64,000 nt of DNA from Desulfopila sp. IMCC35008 (GCF_010646885.2 NZ_CP050700.1:1886501-1950500); one strand, 5' to 3'; numbered from the stretch's first letter, positions 15,791 to 24,844 are shown. Numbers and translations are program-made. The notes: generated by a model not told the origin, from the letters alone.

Positions 15791-18700
15791 ATGAAGGATA
15801 TAAAAAAGGTTCGCAAAAGGATTAACAAGCTTTTCCAGCAAAACAAACTCGGGAAGGCGGAATCAGAAATTCTAAAATTACTTAAAAAATACCCGGATGA
15901 TGTCGAGTTTAACTCGCTGCTTGGCAGGATTTATATAAAAAAAAATGACCCCGAGATGGGTCTTGTCTATAATAAAAAAGTAACAGAGTTGTTACCGGAG
16001 AATGCAAACGCCCACCTTAATGTTGCACTCTGTTATAAAGAGATGGGCAATATCCTGGCGGCAATCGAGAGCCTTCTTAAGGCTGTTCAACTGAACGGGC
16101 AACATCAAGGTGCACTGGCACAACTCGGTACTTTATATTATGACCTTTATAGGCTGGATGATGCAGAAAAGACATTTTTCAAGCTTTTAAAAATCAAAGA
16201 GGATGCATACGTTCATGTTGATTTATCTCGCGTGTATGTAGCCAAAGGACTATTTGGCAAGGCAGAAGAACATTTAAAGAAATCACTGGCTATTGAGCCT
16301 GTCAATCCGCCTGCCTACAACAACCTTGCACTTATTTATTATCAGTCCTGTCGTCATGGGGAAAGTTATGAAAATTATAGAAGGGCATTTACCCTGGATG
16401 AAAATATCCGGGGGATTTTCAGCAACTATCTCTTTGGCCTTCATTATGATGACAGCGTGCAGAGGGACTATATATTTCAGGAGCATTTGAGATGGGCGGA
16501 TGTATGTACTCGATCATGTGACTTCTTTAAGACGTTTCAGAATTTACCAATCAAAAAAAGAAGACTTCGGATAGGTTATCTCTCTAGCGATTTGCGCGTT
16601 CACTCCGTTGGTTTTTTTATGTTGCCAATATTTATGAATCATTCGAGTGAATTCGAAATGTTTGTTTACTACAACTATCCGGGTGTTGACTCATTTACTG
16701 AGAAGTTTCAGGCAAAGGTTCCTGTCGGCTGGAGAACTATTCATGCTCTTACTGATAAGATGGCAGCAGATGTCATTCGAAAAGATAGAATCGATATCCT
16801 TGTTGAATTATCTGGACATACCAGTGGTACAAGAATTGAAATTCTTGCTCAAAAACCGGCCCCGATACAGGTTACCTATTTGGGCTATCCAGATACGACA
16901 GGACTTAAAACCATTGATTATCGTTTGACAGATGAACTGGCCGATCCGGTCGGAGAGACTGAACATCTGCACACAGAACACCTTTACAGGTTGGAAAAAT
17001 GTTTTCTCAGCTGGTCTGCCCCGAATGATGCCCCTTCTGTTAAAATGGGAATGATGCACGAACGGAATGGAATATGCCTTGGTTCATTTAACAGTTCAGC
17101 AAAAATTAGCAATAAGACTATTGCATTATGGTCGAAACTGCTCACTACGATAGAGAACTCTTCACTTCTTCTCAAATCAAGCCCTTTTGCGGATAATGAT
17201 ACCACTTCCTATGTCAAGAAGCAGTTTTATGCCCAAGGTGTAGGCGAAAACCAACTTACTCTCATGGGATTTCTCCCTCTGGTTGATGGTCACTTGGATC
17301 TTTATAATAAAATTGATATAGCCCTCGACCCGTACCCGTATAATGGTACAACAACGACCTTTGAAGCACTTTACATGGGATGCCCGGTGGTGACACTCGT
17401 TGGGGATCGTCATTCTGCAAGGGTTGGTTTATCGATCCTATCCAACCTTGGACTCAATGAGTGTATTGCCTATTCTGAAGAAGAGTACCTTGAGAAGGTG
17501 CGCTACTTGGCAAGTGATAAGCAAAAGTTATTTGAACTTAAAAAGTCTCTCAGAAGCAGACTGCAAAACTCCGTATTAATGGATCATAAGGGGTTTACCA
17601 GAAAACTCGAAAATGCATTTCGGGAGATGTGGAATACATGGTGTGACAATGCTGGTACCTTAGGTACGGCAGTTGTCCAGGCGCATGACGGCTTTGCGTA
17701 TCATCTGCCTGACTCACTTGAAGTGTTTCACACCTTTGTCCTGCGTGAGCAGGAGAGGTGGTTTGAGCAGGAGTTGGATTTTCTCAGTACATTTCTCAAA
17801 CCTGGCATGAAAGCGATCGATGTTGGAGCAAATTTTGGGTTTTACCTCTTGAATATAGCTAAAATTGTTGGCGAGTCCGGGAGTTGCCTTGCATTTGAAC
17901 CATCGTCAGATTTTTGTTCTTATTTAAGATTAAGTATTCACGATAATGGTCTTGCCAATATAAAAGTAATTGAAGGAGGTTTGGCTGCTGAGAAAGGTGG
18001 CGAGATGTTGCCGGTAATAAAGTTTCCAGATAACGTATCGGTGGATTTCGAGCAGGATGACAGTGTCGTTGCAGAGTATGTGAGGCTCCTGACGCTCGAT
18101 GAGACTGTTATTAGATATGGTTTCAACCATGATTTAGATTTTCTGAGAATTGATGCTGCCGGAAAGGAGCTGAATATTCTTGAAGGGGCCCAGACGGTTT
18201 TAAAGGAACAGTCGCCTCTTATATTGTATGATCTTGCAGGTGAGGGTGGATTCAATTATCAATTGTGTGATCAGCTAGAGATGTCTGGATATAAGAGTTA
18301 TTATCTTATTCCCGGGCTTAACGTTCTCGCCCCATTTGAAAAGCAGAACACTCCTGACAGTTATCTTCTGAATGTGTTTGCCTGTAAAGAGGACAGGGCC
18401 TTGGCCCTTGTGCAGGAAGGTTTGCTTTGCAGGTCCATTCAAGTGGTGGCCGATGTTGAGAGGGATGAAGAACAATACCACAAATTCTGGCAGGAAAAGA
18501 TTTTCTATTCAGACTTGCAGTCAATTTGGGAGCATAATCATACAAGCAGTGCAGGTCATTTAGACTATATAGAGGTTTTGAATTGGTACATCAAATCCCA
18601 AGATACGGGCCTAGCTACAGAAGAACGAGTTGGTCTGCTGTTCAAAGCATTTTCAGATCTGGGAGAAATCTGCGAAATGCACCCAACCCTGGCTCGACTT

Positions 18701-19129
18701 TTATCGCTTGTTCGAATGGCGCAGGATACAGGAAACAGGAAATATGCTGTTGGGATTATCGATGTCTTGCTTAATCTGTTTGAAAACTCAACAGATCAAC
18801 TCCAACTGGATGAGCCGCATCTTGCAGCAACAAAAAGGTATGATTCAATAGCACCGGGTTCTGGCATCGGGGAATGGTGCCTGTCTTCTATTCTGGAAGC
18901 AAAGGTGGAACTGGAGTATTTCTCTTTGTATATGGATGAGGCGGGGTCTGCATTGCCCCTTCTGGAAATGTTGGCCAACCTGGGCTTCCAGAGTACGGAA
19001 ATGGAGCGACGGAGGCAGTTGCTGCTTATAAAAACAGGAAAGCTTGATCGACCAGAACCAAGTGAGGTATTGGAGCAGCTAAACGACGATAATCTGAATC
19101 CGGAATGGTGGAAGAAAATGAGCCACTAA
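15791..19129 (+). CDS. TPR-GT41 glycosyltransferase fused to FkbM methyltransferase
   Basis: About 1112 residues from ATG 15791 (GAG seven to nine bases upstream); ATG 15728 would add 21 residues without a ribosome site. Numbering from 15728: TPR helices about 22-235; SPINDLY/O-GlcNAc-transferase-type GT41 domain about 275-640, with RIGYLSSDLR, PAPIQVTYLGYPDTTG, SFNSSAKIS and LDPYPYNGTTTT; FkbM SAM methyltransferase about 650-890, with GMKAIDVGANFGFYLL and FEPSS; then about 230 helical residues without a recognised motif. GT41 enzymes attach sugars to Ser/Thr of proteins, and FkbM domains O-methylate sugars. Location between two flagellins makes flagellin the likely acceptor, which is inference. 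No signal peptide, so cytoplasmic. Confidence 0.88.
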   Translation: MKDIKKVRKRINKLFQQNKLGKAESEILKLLKKYPDDVEFNSLLGRIYIKKNDPEMGLVYNKKVTELLPENANAHLNVALCYKEMGNILAAIESLLKAVQLNGQHQGALAQLGTLYYDLYRLDDAEKTFFKLLKIKEDAYVHVDLSRVYVAKGLFGKAEEHLKKSLAIEPVNPPAYNNLALIYYQSCRHGESYENYRRAFTLDENIRGIFSNYLFGLHYDDSVQRDYIFQEHLRWADVCTRSCDFFKTFQNLPIKKRRLRIGYLSSDLRVHSVGFFMLPIFMNHSSEFEMFVYYNYPGVDSFTEKFQAKVPVGWRTIHALTDKMAADVIRKDRIDILVELSGHTSGTRIEILAQKPAPIQVTYLGYPDTTGLKTIDYRLTDELADPVGETEHLHTEHLYRLEKCFLSWSAPNDAPSVKMGMMHERNGICLGSFNSSAKISNKTIALWSKLLTTIENSSLLLKSSPFADNDTTSYVKKQFYAQGVGENQLTLMGFLPLVDGHLDLYNKIDIALDPYPYNGTTTTFEALYMGCPVVTLVGDRHSARVGLSILSNLGLNECIAYSEEEYLEKVRYLASDKQKLFELKKSLRSRLQNSVLMDHKGFTRKLENAFREMWNTWCDNAGTLGTAVVQAHDGFAYHLPDSLEVFHTFVLREQERWFEQELDFLSTFLKPGMKAIDVGANFGFYLLNIAKIVGESGSCLAFEPSSDFCSYLRLSIHDNGLANIKVIEGGLAAEKGGEMLPVIKFPDNVSVDFEQDDSVVAEYVRLLTLDETVIRYGFNHDLDFLRIDAAGKELNILEGAQTVLKEQSPLILYDLAGEGGFNYQLCDQLEMSGYKSYYLIPGLNVLAPFEKQNTPDSYLLNVFACKEDRALALVQEGLLCRSIQVVADVERDEEQYHKFWQEKIFYSDLQSIWEHNHTSSAGHLDYIEVLNWYIKSQDTGLATEERVGLLFKAFSDLGEICEMHPTLARLLSLVRMAQDTGNRKYAVGIIDVLLNLFENSTDQLQLDEPHLAATKRYDSIAPGSGIGEWCLSSILEAKVELEYFSLYMDEAGSALPLLEMLANLGFQSTEMERRRQLLLIKTGKLDRPEPSEVLEQLNDDNLNPEWWKKMSH

Positions 19130-19148
19130 CAATTGTTAGTGGCTCATT
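19117..19148. terminator. Perfect 32-base palindrome, convergent terminator
   Basis: Arms AATGAGCCACTAACAA and its exact complement, 16 bases each, with no spacer. The TAA stop of the GT41 gene is inside the left arm. On the minus strand the palindrome is followed by a T-rich stretch (TTTTCTTCC), so it probably terminates flagellin 2; on the plus strand the following run is not T-rich. Confidence 0.8.
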
Positions 19149-19163
19149 ATAAAGTTATAGGCT

Positions 19164-20684
19164 TTAACCCTGAAGCAACTGGAGGGCAAGCTGTGGTGTC
19201 TGGTTTGCCTGAGCCAGAATTGAGACACCTGCCTGCTGCAGAATGTTTTGTTTGGTCATTGCCGAAGTTTCCTGGGCTATGTCAGCATCAAGAATCCGGG
19301 ATCGTGCTGCAGAAACATTTTCGGAGACATTATTCAGGTTGGCGATAGTAGACTCGAATCTGTTCATAACAGCACCGAGATTTGCTCTTTGACCGTCGAT
19401 GAAAGCAATAGCGCTATCAACGACCTTCAGGGCGTTGCCAGCTCCAAGTTGTGTTGATATATCGATGTCAGCAACGGTTTCCTGTGCCGAAGCGTTGAAC
19501 GCAGTCGTCAACCACTGACTTGTACCAGCTGTTCCCGCGGCTGCCTCAACGGTATATGACTTGTTGGAATGAAAGGTTACGATACCTTCAACGATTACTT
19601 GTTCTGTACCATCTCCAGCAATTGCTGTCCCAGTGCCACCGGGCGGTGGGGGCACCTCTTCGTTTGCATCCAATGTTGTGAATGTCGTTGAATTTACGGG
19701 TGTTCCGTTGTTGTCGTTATAGGTGAAGTTCGTTATGACAATATCATCACCCTGGGAACTGGTGGCCATAATATTCCCTTCGTTATCTAACCGCGCGGTG
19801 ATGCCAGTTGCAGCCGAATTGTCATTAATTGCAGAAACGATTGGGGAGAGATTGTCGGGATCGTTTATGGTGGCACCTATGGATATTTCTTCGCCCGTGC
19901 CATTATTTGAGCCAACAAGATTAAATGTGACTGCTCCAGCGGTACTCATATTAGTCATCAGCATGTTGGTGACGGCTTCAGCATCTACTCCTGTGTCTTC
20001 ACTCTTCTCATTAACGAGTTGCGCAAATTCCTTGGCTGATTCTGTCCCTGACAGTGCTAGTGCTTCTGAGGTCTGGTTGCCACTTACGACAATTGTAGTC
20101 AAGGTGTCTGCGGTCTTGGCGGTGCCTGTTGCTGCAACTTGACTGGATTGTGGGTTTGAGGGGATTTGTTGGTCACCCATCTCATACGCCCATGTGGCGC
20201 CCATGGAAACTGCTATGGTTTGTCCCTTGTTAGCGCCAACCTGAAAAACAGATGATGTAAACGTGCCATCCAAAAGCTTTTTATTGTTAAATTCAGTGGA
20301 TGAGGCAATTCTATTAAGCTCTTGCTGTAACTGAGAAACCTCTTTTTGCAGGGAAACCCTATCGAAAAGTGAGTTGGTATCATTAGCCGACTGAACGGCT
20401 AGCTCACGAACCCTCTGTAGGATATTGGTTGCTTCCTGCATGGCACCTTCAGCGGTCTGGGCAAGAGAAATGCCGTCGTTTGCATTACGTACGGCTTGAT
20501 TCAAGCCTCGGATCTGGCTGGTCATACGATCAGAAATCGCCAGACCGGCGGCGTCGTCTTTGGCGGAGTTAATTCGCAAGCCTGAAGAGAGGCGTTGCAT
20601 TGATTTGGCTAAAGCACCCTGTGATTTACCTAAATTCCTTTGGGCGTTCAGTGAAGGGATGTTTGTGTTGATTGTAAGTGCCAT
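19164..20684 (-). CDS. Flagellin 2
   Basis: 506 residues from ATG 20684, preceded by AGGAGG; an upstream in-frame start at 20726 is rejected. Conserved ends: [20 protein letters not shown] at the N-terminus and [19 protein letters not shown] at the C-terminus. The first 165 and last 100 residues are very close to flagellin 1; the middle diverges but keeps the shared blocks ITARLDNEG and GDDIVI and has a proline run (EEVPPPPGG) not found in flagellin 1. It is a filament subunit, either co-assembled or used at a different position. It has its own sigma28 promoter and CsrA site. Confidence 0.95.
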   Translation of the reverse strand: MALTINTNIPSLNAQRNLGKSQGALAKSMQRLSSGLRINSAKDDAAGLAISDRMTSQIRGLNQAVRNANDGISLAQTAEGAMQEATNILQRVRELAVQSANDTNSLFDRVSLQKEVSQLQQELNRIASSTEFNNKKLLDGTFTSSVFQVGANKGQTIAVSMGATWAYEMGDQQIPSNPQSSQVAATGTAKTADTLTTIVVSGNQTSEALALSGTESAKEFAQLVNEKSEDTGVDAEAVTNMLMTNMSTAGAVTFNLVGSNNGTGEEISIGATINDPDNLSPIVSAINDNSAATGITARLDNEGNIMATSSQGDDIVITNFTYNDNNGTPVNSTTFTTLDANEEVPPPPGGTGTAIAGDGTEQVIVEGIVTFHSNKSYTVEAAAGTAGTSQWLTTAFNASAQETVADIDISTQLGAGNALKVVDSAIAFIDGQRANLGAVMNRFESTIANLNNVSENVSAARSRILDADIAQETSAMTKQNILQQAGVSILAQANQTPQLALQLLQG

Positions 20685-20685
20685 T

Positions 20686-20700
20686 AAGGTTCCTCCTTGA
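20686..20700 (-). promoter_or_regulatory. CsrA-type hairpin over the flagellin 2 ribosome binding site
   Basis: Minus strand UCAAGGAGGA (20700-20691) matches (A/U)CANGGANG(U/A) fully. AAGG and CCTT can pair around the loop AGGAA, placing GGA in the loop one base before the ATG. A second GGA (GAGGAAC, 20760-20754) lies near the expected 5' end of the transcript. Confidence 0.62.
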
Positions 20701-20773
20701 TAAAAAAAATCGGCGTCAAATTGCAATCAATTCACAAACGTAGTGTCTCTAATGTTCCTCGCAGTTAAGTCAC

Positions 20774-20801
20774 TTTTCGGCTGTATGGAGGAGAAAGTTT
20801 A
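20774..20801 (-). promoter_or_regulatory. FliA (sigma28) promoter of flagellin 2
   Basis: Minus strand: TAAA (20801-20798), 16 bases, GCCGAAAA (20781-20774), seven of eight bases of the -10 consensus. It predicts a leader of about 85 bases. Confidence 0.8.
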
Positions 20802-20877
20802 GGGAAAAATGATGATAATGAATAAAAAGGGTAGAGAAGCGGTTTTTGGTGGGAATAAAATGGAATTACAAAAAGAT

Positions 20878-20903
20878 AAGCCGATCGGTAATTCGATCGG
20901 CTT
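20878..20903 (-). terminator. Rho-independent terminator after fliW
   Basis: Ten-base arms AAGCCGATCG and CGATCGGCTT around a six-base loop. On the minus strand the stem is followed by ATCTTTTTG. It lies seven bases after the fliW stop and closes the csrA-fliW operon before the flagellin 2 promoter region. Confidence 0.85.
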
Positions 20904-20910
20904 GTTGAAA

Positions 20911-21354
20911 TTATTCAGCAGGTTGCTCTTTTTTTACTTCAGGAAGCGGGGTCTTTGTCTGGTATTTGCCGTCTTCCAGGATAACCTGAATTGCCCGATT
21001 CGTCTTGGGGGCAAAGAGGATCGGTGCCGCAAGGTTTATGGTTATCTTCTGGTCCGGAGGAACCGTGACGATAGTAAGGACATAACATTCATCATTTTCT
21101 TCAATATTCAGGTAATTCCGTTCAGATTCGTCGGGTAGCACCTGGTAGTCGAGGAAAAAATTGGTCGGGTCAGTCAGCACAAAAGCAAATTCCGGTTCGT
21201 CGACACTCTGAATCCAGAAAAGAGGCCCATCTTTTTGATTAGGCATTACCACAAAGTTGTGGAGGGTGGGGAAGCCAATCATGCCTGCCGGGAAATTGAG
21301 GCAACTTTCGGGATCGTATTCAATTTCACCAAATCGTGTAAGTAGTTTTCTCAT
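20911..21354 (-). CDS. fliW: Flagellar assembly factor FliW
   Basis: 147 residues. Family blocks seen: GEIEYDPESCLNFPAGMIGF near the N-terminus and DPTNFFLDYQV in the middle. FliW binds either free flagellin or CsrA; when flagellin has been exported, FliW sequesters CsrA and releases flagellin mRNA for translation. The start overlaps the csrA stop by four bases, and both flagellins carry CsrA consensus sites, so the three-node circuit is complete in this window. The last 15 residues are a charged, proline-containing tail. Confidence 0.95.
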   Translation of the reverse strand: MRKLLTRFGEIEYDPESCLNFPAGMIGFPTLHNFVVMPNQKDGPLFWIQSVDEPEFAFVLTDPTNFFLDYQVLPDESERNYLNIEENDECYVLTIVTVPPDQKITINLAAPILFAPKTNRAIQVILEDGKYQTKTPLPEVKKEQPAE

Positions 21355-21593
21355 TTTTCACGCTTCGTATCGACAAGGTTCTCACTTAGTTTATCAAGAT
21401 CAGTTAGATCCCATTGTGCTGCTTCACGGTTTTCTAAACTGATTTTATCATAAACTTCCTGGCGGTATATTTTTTTACTCCGTGGCGCATCAATGCCTAT
21501 TCGAATCGCTCCGCCCTTCAATTCGATAACTTTTATAGTTACATCGTCGCCGATAATGATACCTTCACCGGCCTTTCTGGTTAGAACCAGCAT
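21351..21593 (-). CDS. csrA: Carbon storage/translation regulator CsrA
   Basis: 80 residues from ATG 21593, which has GGAG six bases upstream; an ATG four codons earlier is less well placed. MLVLTRKAGEGIIIGDDV is the CsrA N-terminus, with RIGIDAP and the YRQEVYDKI helix following. It is longer at the C-terminus than enterobacterial CsrA (61 residues), as in FliW-regulated CsrA proteins, where the extension takes part in FliW binding. It binds GGA motifs in mRNA leaders. Its own leader contains GGA three times, so autoregulation is possible. Confidence 0.95.
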   Translation of the reverse strand: MLVLTRKAGEGIIIGDDVTIKVIELKGGAIRIGIDAPRSKKIYRQEVYDKISLENREAAQWDLTDLDKLSENLVDTKREK

Positions 21594-21679
21594 AAAGAAC
21601 TCCATTCCGGATATGGCAGATTATTAACGCAGGTTCCGCCAATTCTTGCGAGACTTCAATTGAGTACGAGACTCAAAGT

Positions 21680-21708
21680 ATAGTATTGAATATTTCGGGT
21701 AGTGTCAA
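21680..21708 (-). promoter_or_regulatory. Sigma70 promoter of csrA-fliW
   Basis: Minus strand TTGACA (21708-21703), 17 bases, TACTAT (21685-21680). It is the best housekeeping-type promoter in the window. It lies between the flgL stop and csrA, so csrA-fliW can be expressed independently of the flagellar cascade. Confidence 0.75.
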
Positions 21709-21725
21709 ACTGTTACGTCAACTCA

Positions 21726-22748
21726 CTAAAAATACTTGAGTATAGATATGTCCTTGACCTTGGAGGTGATGCTTAAGGCGGCCTGGAAGGCTGTTTCCTG
21801 TTTGATGATCTCGTTGAAGGTCTCAATGACGTCAGCATCCTGGTAGCGAGAGAGGATCTCCTGGAGATCTACGTTTACCTCTTCCTGATGTTTGATTGCG
21901 GAATCAACACGTTCTGCGCGAACACCCATTCTGCTCCGAAGTCGGCGTTCCTGGTCGGCAGCCATTTCGAGCTTTTCTATATTGTCCTGGATGCCTCCAC
22001 CTGCAAGCAGAGGGTCGTCAATATTTCCAGCCCGGATTGCTTCTTCAGTGCGCTGTAAAACGGAGAAGAGATCAACAGCACCAGGTTCGGGAGGAGTGCC
22101 TGCGGGGGCAGGACCTCCGGCCGCTGTTGTGGCGTCATTCCAATATTGGTTGGAGACGCCTAGAAAAAACTCGTTTCCAGTTAAGTTGACTTGTAATTGT
22201 TCGCCCGGAGTTATTTCAAGTTCGGTCGGATTGGCATCGCCATGGTAGAGATATGGCCAGGTTGTTGAATTTGTCTCGTCATACAGGGTCGGGTCGTAAG
22301 ATGGATTAAGTTCAAACGGTTTTGTGGTTTCGCTGTACCCGGCGAATATATATTTGCCATCAATTACCGCATTAGCTGAATCGAGCATCTCATCCTGGAT
22401 TTCCGCAAGTTCATCCGCCAGCGTATCCATATCAGCATCACTTAAGGCACCGTTTACCGCGTTGATAGCTATTTCCTTGGCTCGTTCGAGCAAGCTCTCA
22501 ACACTTGCCATATGAGAATCTGTCGCTTGCATCTTGTCAAGGCTGACTCCCATGGTTTCAAGGTAGCGCTCATTTTTACTGAGTTGGGTTCGGGTAGTCA
22601 GAACCGGACGGATGGCTGAAGGGTCATCAGAAGACTTATTAAGTTTTAAGCCGGTAGCACCCTGATATCGAAGATCCTGCAATCTGTTGGTGATGCGGTC
22701 GAGATTTGTCTGCATCAGGCGGTATGTTGAATTTTCAGTTACTTTCAT
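21726..22748 (-). CDS. flgL: Hook-filament junction protein FlgL
   Basis: 340 residues. The N-terminus resembles flagellin (RLMQTNLDRITNRLQDLRYQ) and includes SSDDPSAIRPVL; the C-terminal helix with ETAFQAALSITSKV closes the D0/D1 bundle. FlgL is the second junction protein between hook and filament. It follows flgK by 14 bases and ends the flgM-flgN-flgK-flgL group. Slightly longer than the enteric protein because of a Pro/Gly-rich insertion near residue 210. Confidence 0.93.
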   Translation of the reverse strand: MKVTENSTYRLMQTNLDRITNRLQDLRYQGATGLKLNKSSDDPSAIRPVLTTRTQLSKNERYLETMGVSLDKMQATDSHMASVESLLERAKEIAINAVNGALSDADMDTLADELAEIQDEMLDSANAVIDGKYIFAGYSETTKPFELNPSYDPTLYDETNSTTWPYLYHGDANPTELEITPGEQLQVNLTGNEFFLGVSNQYWNDATTAAGGPAPAGTPPEPGAVDLFSVLQRTEEAIRAGNIDDPLLAGGGIQDNIEKLEMAADQERRLRSRMGVRAERVDSAIKHQEEVNVDLQEILSRYQDADVIETFNEIIKQETAFQAALSITSKVKDISILKYF

Positions 22749-22762
22749 GGGCCATACCTCTT

Positions 22763-24178
22763 TTATCGTTTAATCGATAACAAGGAGTTCATCATTTCAT
22801 CAACGGTAGACAAGAATTTGGCAGAGGATTCAAAACCGCGTTGATAGGTTATCAGATCGATCATTTCCTCTTCAAGGGAAACACCTGCCAGACTGTCGCG
22901 CATATTTTCAAGTTGCACAACTGCATCTTCCGCGCCTTGCCTGGATAATTCGTTCTGGCTTGTTGCAAGACCAACACGGGCGGTGAGCTTTCCGTAAAAA
23001 GAGTTGAATGTGTCAACACCATTCATAAACGGTTGTTCGTCAAGATTGGACAACAGCAATGCATTACGGTTATCACCAGGTCCGACGTACGGGTCCTCAG
23101 CTGCAGCAATCTGTTCTGAGAGGGTAATTGCAACGGACATGGTCCGTGCTGCATCATCCCAGGCATTTGCTGGCGGTACGGGTACCATATTCGGAGGATC
23201 ATTAAAGAAGTTTCTACCGCCAACTCCGTCAAGCCCGGCGCCGGCAGCATGCTGGGTATTAAAACGGGTTGTTATCTCATATGAGAGTTTATCCAAATCC
23301 TCTTTTAAGGCTGGGATAAAGGTGTCACGAAGATTGGTAAGGCCCTTGAATTCACCACCAATATTGCGTTCATTCAGGGTGCGGGTTACTCCACCTGCAT
23401 GAAGTTGGATTTCAAGCTGAGCTCCGGTGGTGACGGCTTCCAGGCTCATTGCCGAATTCCCCTGAACCAGGGGTAAACCAGCAGGAAGCTGGACTGTCAT
23501 CATGCCGTTATTGCTATCGTAGTAAGTTTGAGCTCCAACGGTGACGGCAAGTTCTTTCGCCAGAAGCTCGCGGCGGTCTCTTGCTGTGTTGGCATCCTGG
23601 CCGGAAATTTCTATCAGGTGAATGCGGTCGTTGAGGTCTGCTATTTCCGTGATTTTGGAGTTTATGTCTTCAATCTTGGAGATAAGGGTGTCGTTTATAT
23701 TGTCAGTAACCGTATCAAGGTCGTTGATGGTGTTATTGAAATTTGTTGAGAGAAGTGCACCGCGCTGGATTACCTGGTCGCGGAGAACCAGATCACTCGG
23801 GCTGGCTGAGAGTTCCTGTACTGAGTCGAAAAAACGATCGACATCTGTGGCGATGTTTTCTTCGGTAATGGCGAATATTCTTTCGAGCTCTGAGAGTGGG
23901 CGTGTCTGTGCATCCTCAAAACCGAAGTCGGATGATTTATCGACCAGTTGGTTCTGGATAAAGACGTCGTGATCGCGTTTTACGTTAGTAACTTTTACCC
24001 CCTGGCCAATAAAGAAATCGCCAAAGTTCATGGAGGGGTAGGGGGAGAGTTCTGATCGTTGCCTGGAGTACCCTTCGGTGTTGACGTTGGAAATATTATT
24101 ACCAACGATCTCGAGGGATTTCTGGTTTACCTCCAGGGAGGTACGTGCTGCGTTGAGCGCGCTGAATAGACCGGCCAT
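22763..24178 (-). CDS. flgK: Hook-filament junction protein FlgK (HAP1)
   Basis: 471 residues. The N-terminus has NNISNVNTEGYSRQRSEL, the axial-protein signature in its FlgK form; the C-terminus has EEMIDLITYQRGFESSAKFL. It is shorter than the enteric FlgK (about 550), mainly in the central domain. It forms the first ring at the hook tip. The ATG lies four bases after the flgN-like gene, and its chaperone is probably that neighbour. Confidence 0.95.
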   Translation of the reverse strand: MAGLFSALNAARTSLEVNQKSLEIVGNNISNVNTEGYSRQRSELSPYPSMNFGDFFIGQGVKVTNVKRDHDVFIQNQLVDKSSDFGFEDAQTRPLSELERIFAITEENIATDVDRFFDSVQELSASPSDLVLRDQVIQRGALLSTNFNNTINDLDTVTDNINDTLISKIEDINSKITEIADLNDRIHLIEISGQDANTARDRRELLAKELAVTVGAQTYYDSNNGMMTVQLPAGLPLVQGNSAMSLEAVTTGAQLEIQLHAGGVTRTLNERNIGGEFKGLTNLRDTFIPALKEDLDKLSYEITTRFNTQHAAGAGLDGVGGRNFFNDPPNMVPVPPANAWDDAARTMSVAITLSEQIAAAEDPYVGPGDNRNALLLSNLDEQPFMNGVDTFNSFYGKLTARVGLATSQNELSRQGAEDAVVQLENMRDSLAGVSLEEEMIDLITYQRGFESSAKFLSTVDEMMNSLLSIKR

Positions 24179-24182
24179 AATA

Positions 24183-24536
24183 CTACACCTTTCCTGAGAG
24201 CAGCCTGCCGTTTACCTGGGAAGCAATTTCACCACCTGCGGATGAATAGGTAGAGGTTACCGTACGTTTGCCGAAAAACTCCATGGTGTGTCGTATCCAG
24301 CCAAGCGTCGACTTAAAGAGATACGCATTACGGCGGTTCTCATGTCGGATCTCGGCAGCGATAGGTTTATCAGCCTCGTCGATTCTCTTAACATGTGCCA
24401 GCATCTTGATGAGTTGTTCTTTTTCGTGCATTGCGGCCTCAAGACCTTCCATGTCGAGTTTTTTGGCGCAATTCCGCTCTTTGATAATCACATCGCGTAA
24501 GCGGATCATTTTCTCACGTGTTGTTCTGGCATTCAT
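24183..24536 (-). CDS. flgN: FlgN-like export chaperone
   Basis: 117 residues, mostly charged helix (about 1-90), matching the FlgN pattern of an N-terminal helix rich in Glu and Lys followed by a region containing LFKSTLGWIRHTMEFFG. FlgN escorts FlgK and FlgL to the export gate. The call rests on this pattern and on position between flgM and flgK, since the family is poorly conserved. Confidence 0.8.
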   Translation of the reverse strand: MNARTTREKMIRLRDVIIKERNCAKKLDMEGLEAAMHEKEQLIKMLAHVKRIDEADKPIAAEIRHENRRNAYLFKSTLGWIRHTMEFFGKRTVTSTYSSAGGEIASQVNGRLLSGKV

Positions 24537-24542
24537 GATTTC

Positions 24543-24830
24543 TTACTTCCCTTCAAGCAGGAACTGCATCAGTGAGGATGCAACTTTTTCCAGGTCAGGC
24601 TTGTAGGAACCATCGGCAATTTGTGCCCGAATCTGTTCCACACGCTCTGCCCGATCAGAGTCGCTGCTCTGTTTTGCGGCGTTTGCTTTATGCACGTCTT
24701 GCAATACAGAAGAAAACTCCACTTTATCAGCCTTGCTTGTTTCTGTTTTCTGGTCGGATGACGGCTTCTGCGTCTTTTTGAGACTGCCTATCTGGTTGGG
24801 TCCCCCGACTCCGAAAAATTCTACGCTCAT
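24543..24830 (-). CDS. flgM: Anti-sigma28 factor FlgM
   Basis: 95 residues. The N-terminal half is disordered and polar; the C-terminal half (about 60-95), with RVEQIRAQIADGSYKPDLEK, is the FlgM helix pair that binds FliA. FlgM is exported through the finished hook, freeing FliA. It is followed six bases later by flgN and preceded by the DUF5610-like gene, all downstream of a FliA box, giving the usual feedback loop. Confidence 0.93.
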   Translation of the reverse strand: MSVEFFGVGGPNQIGSLKKTQKPSSDQKTETSKADKVEFSSVLQDVHKANAAKQSSDSDRAERVEQIRAQIADGSYKPDLEKVASSLMQFLLEGK

Positions 24831-24844
24831 GATTTCACCTGTTT

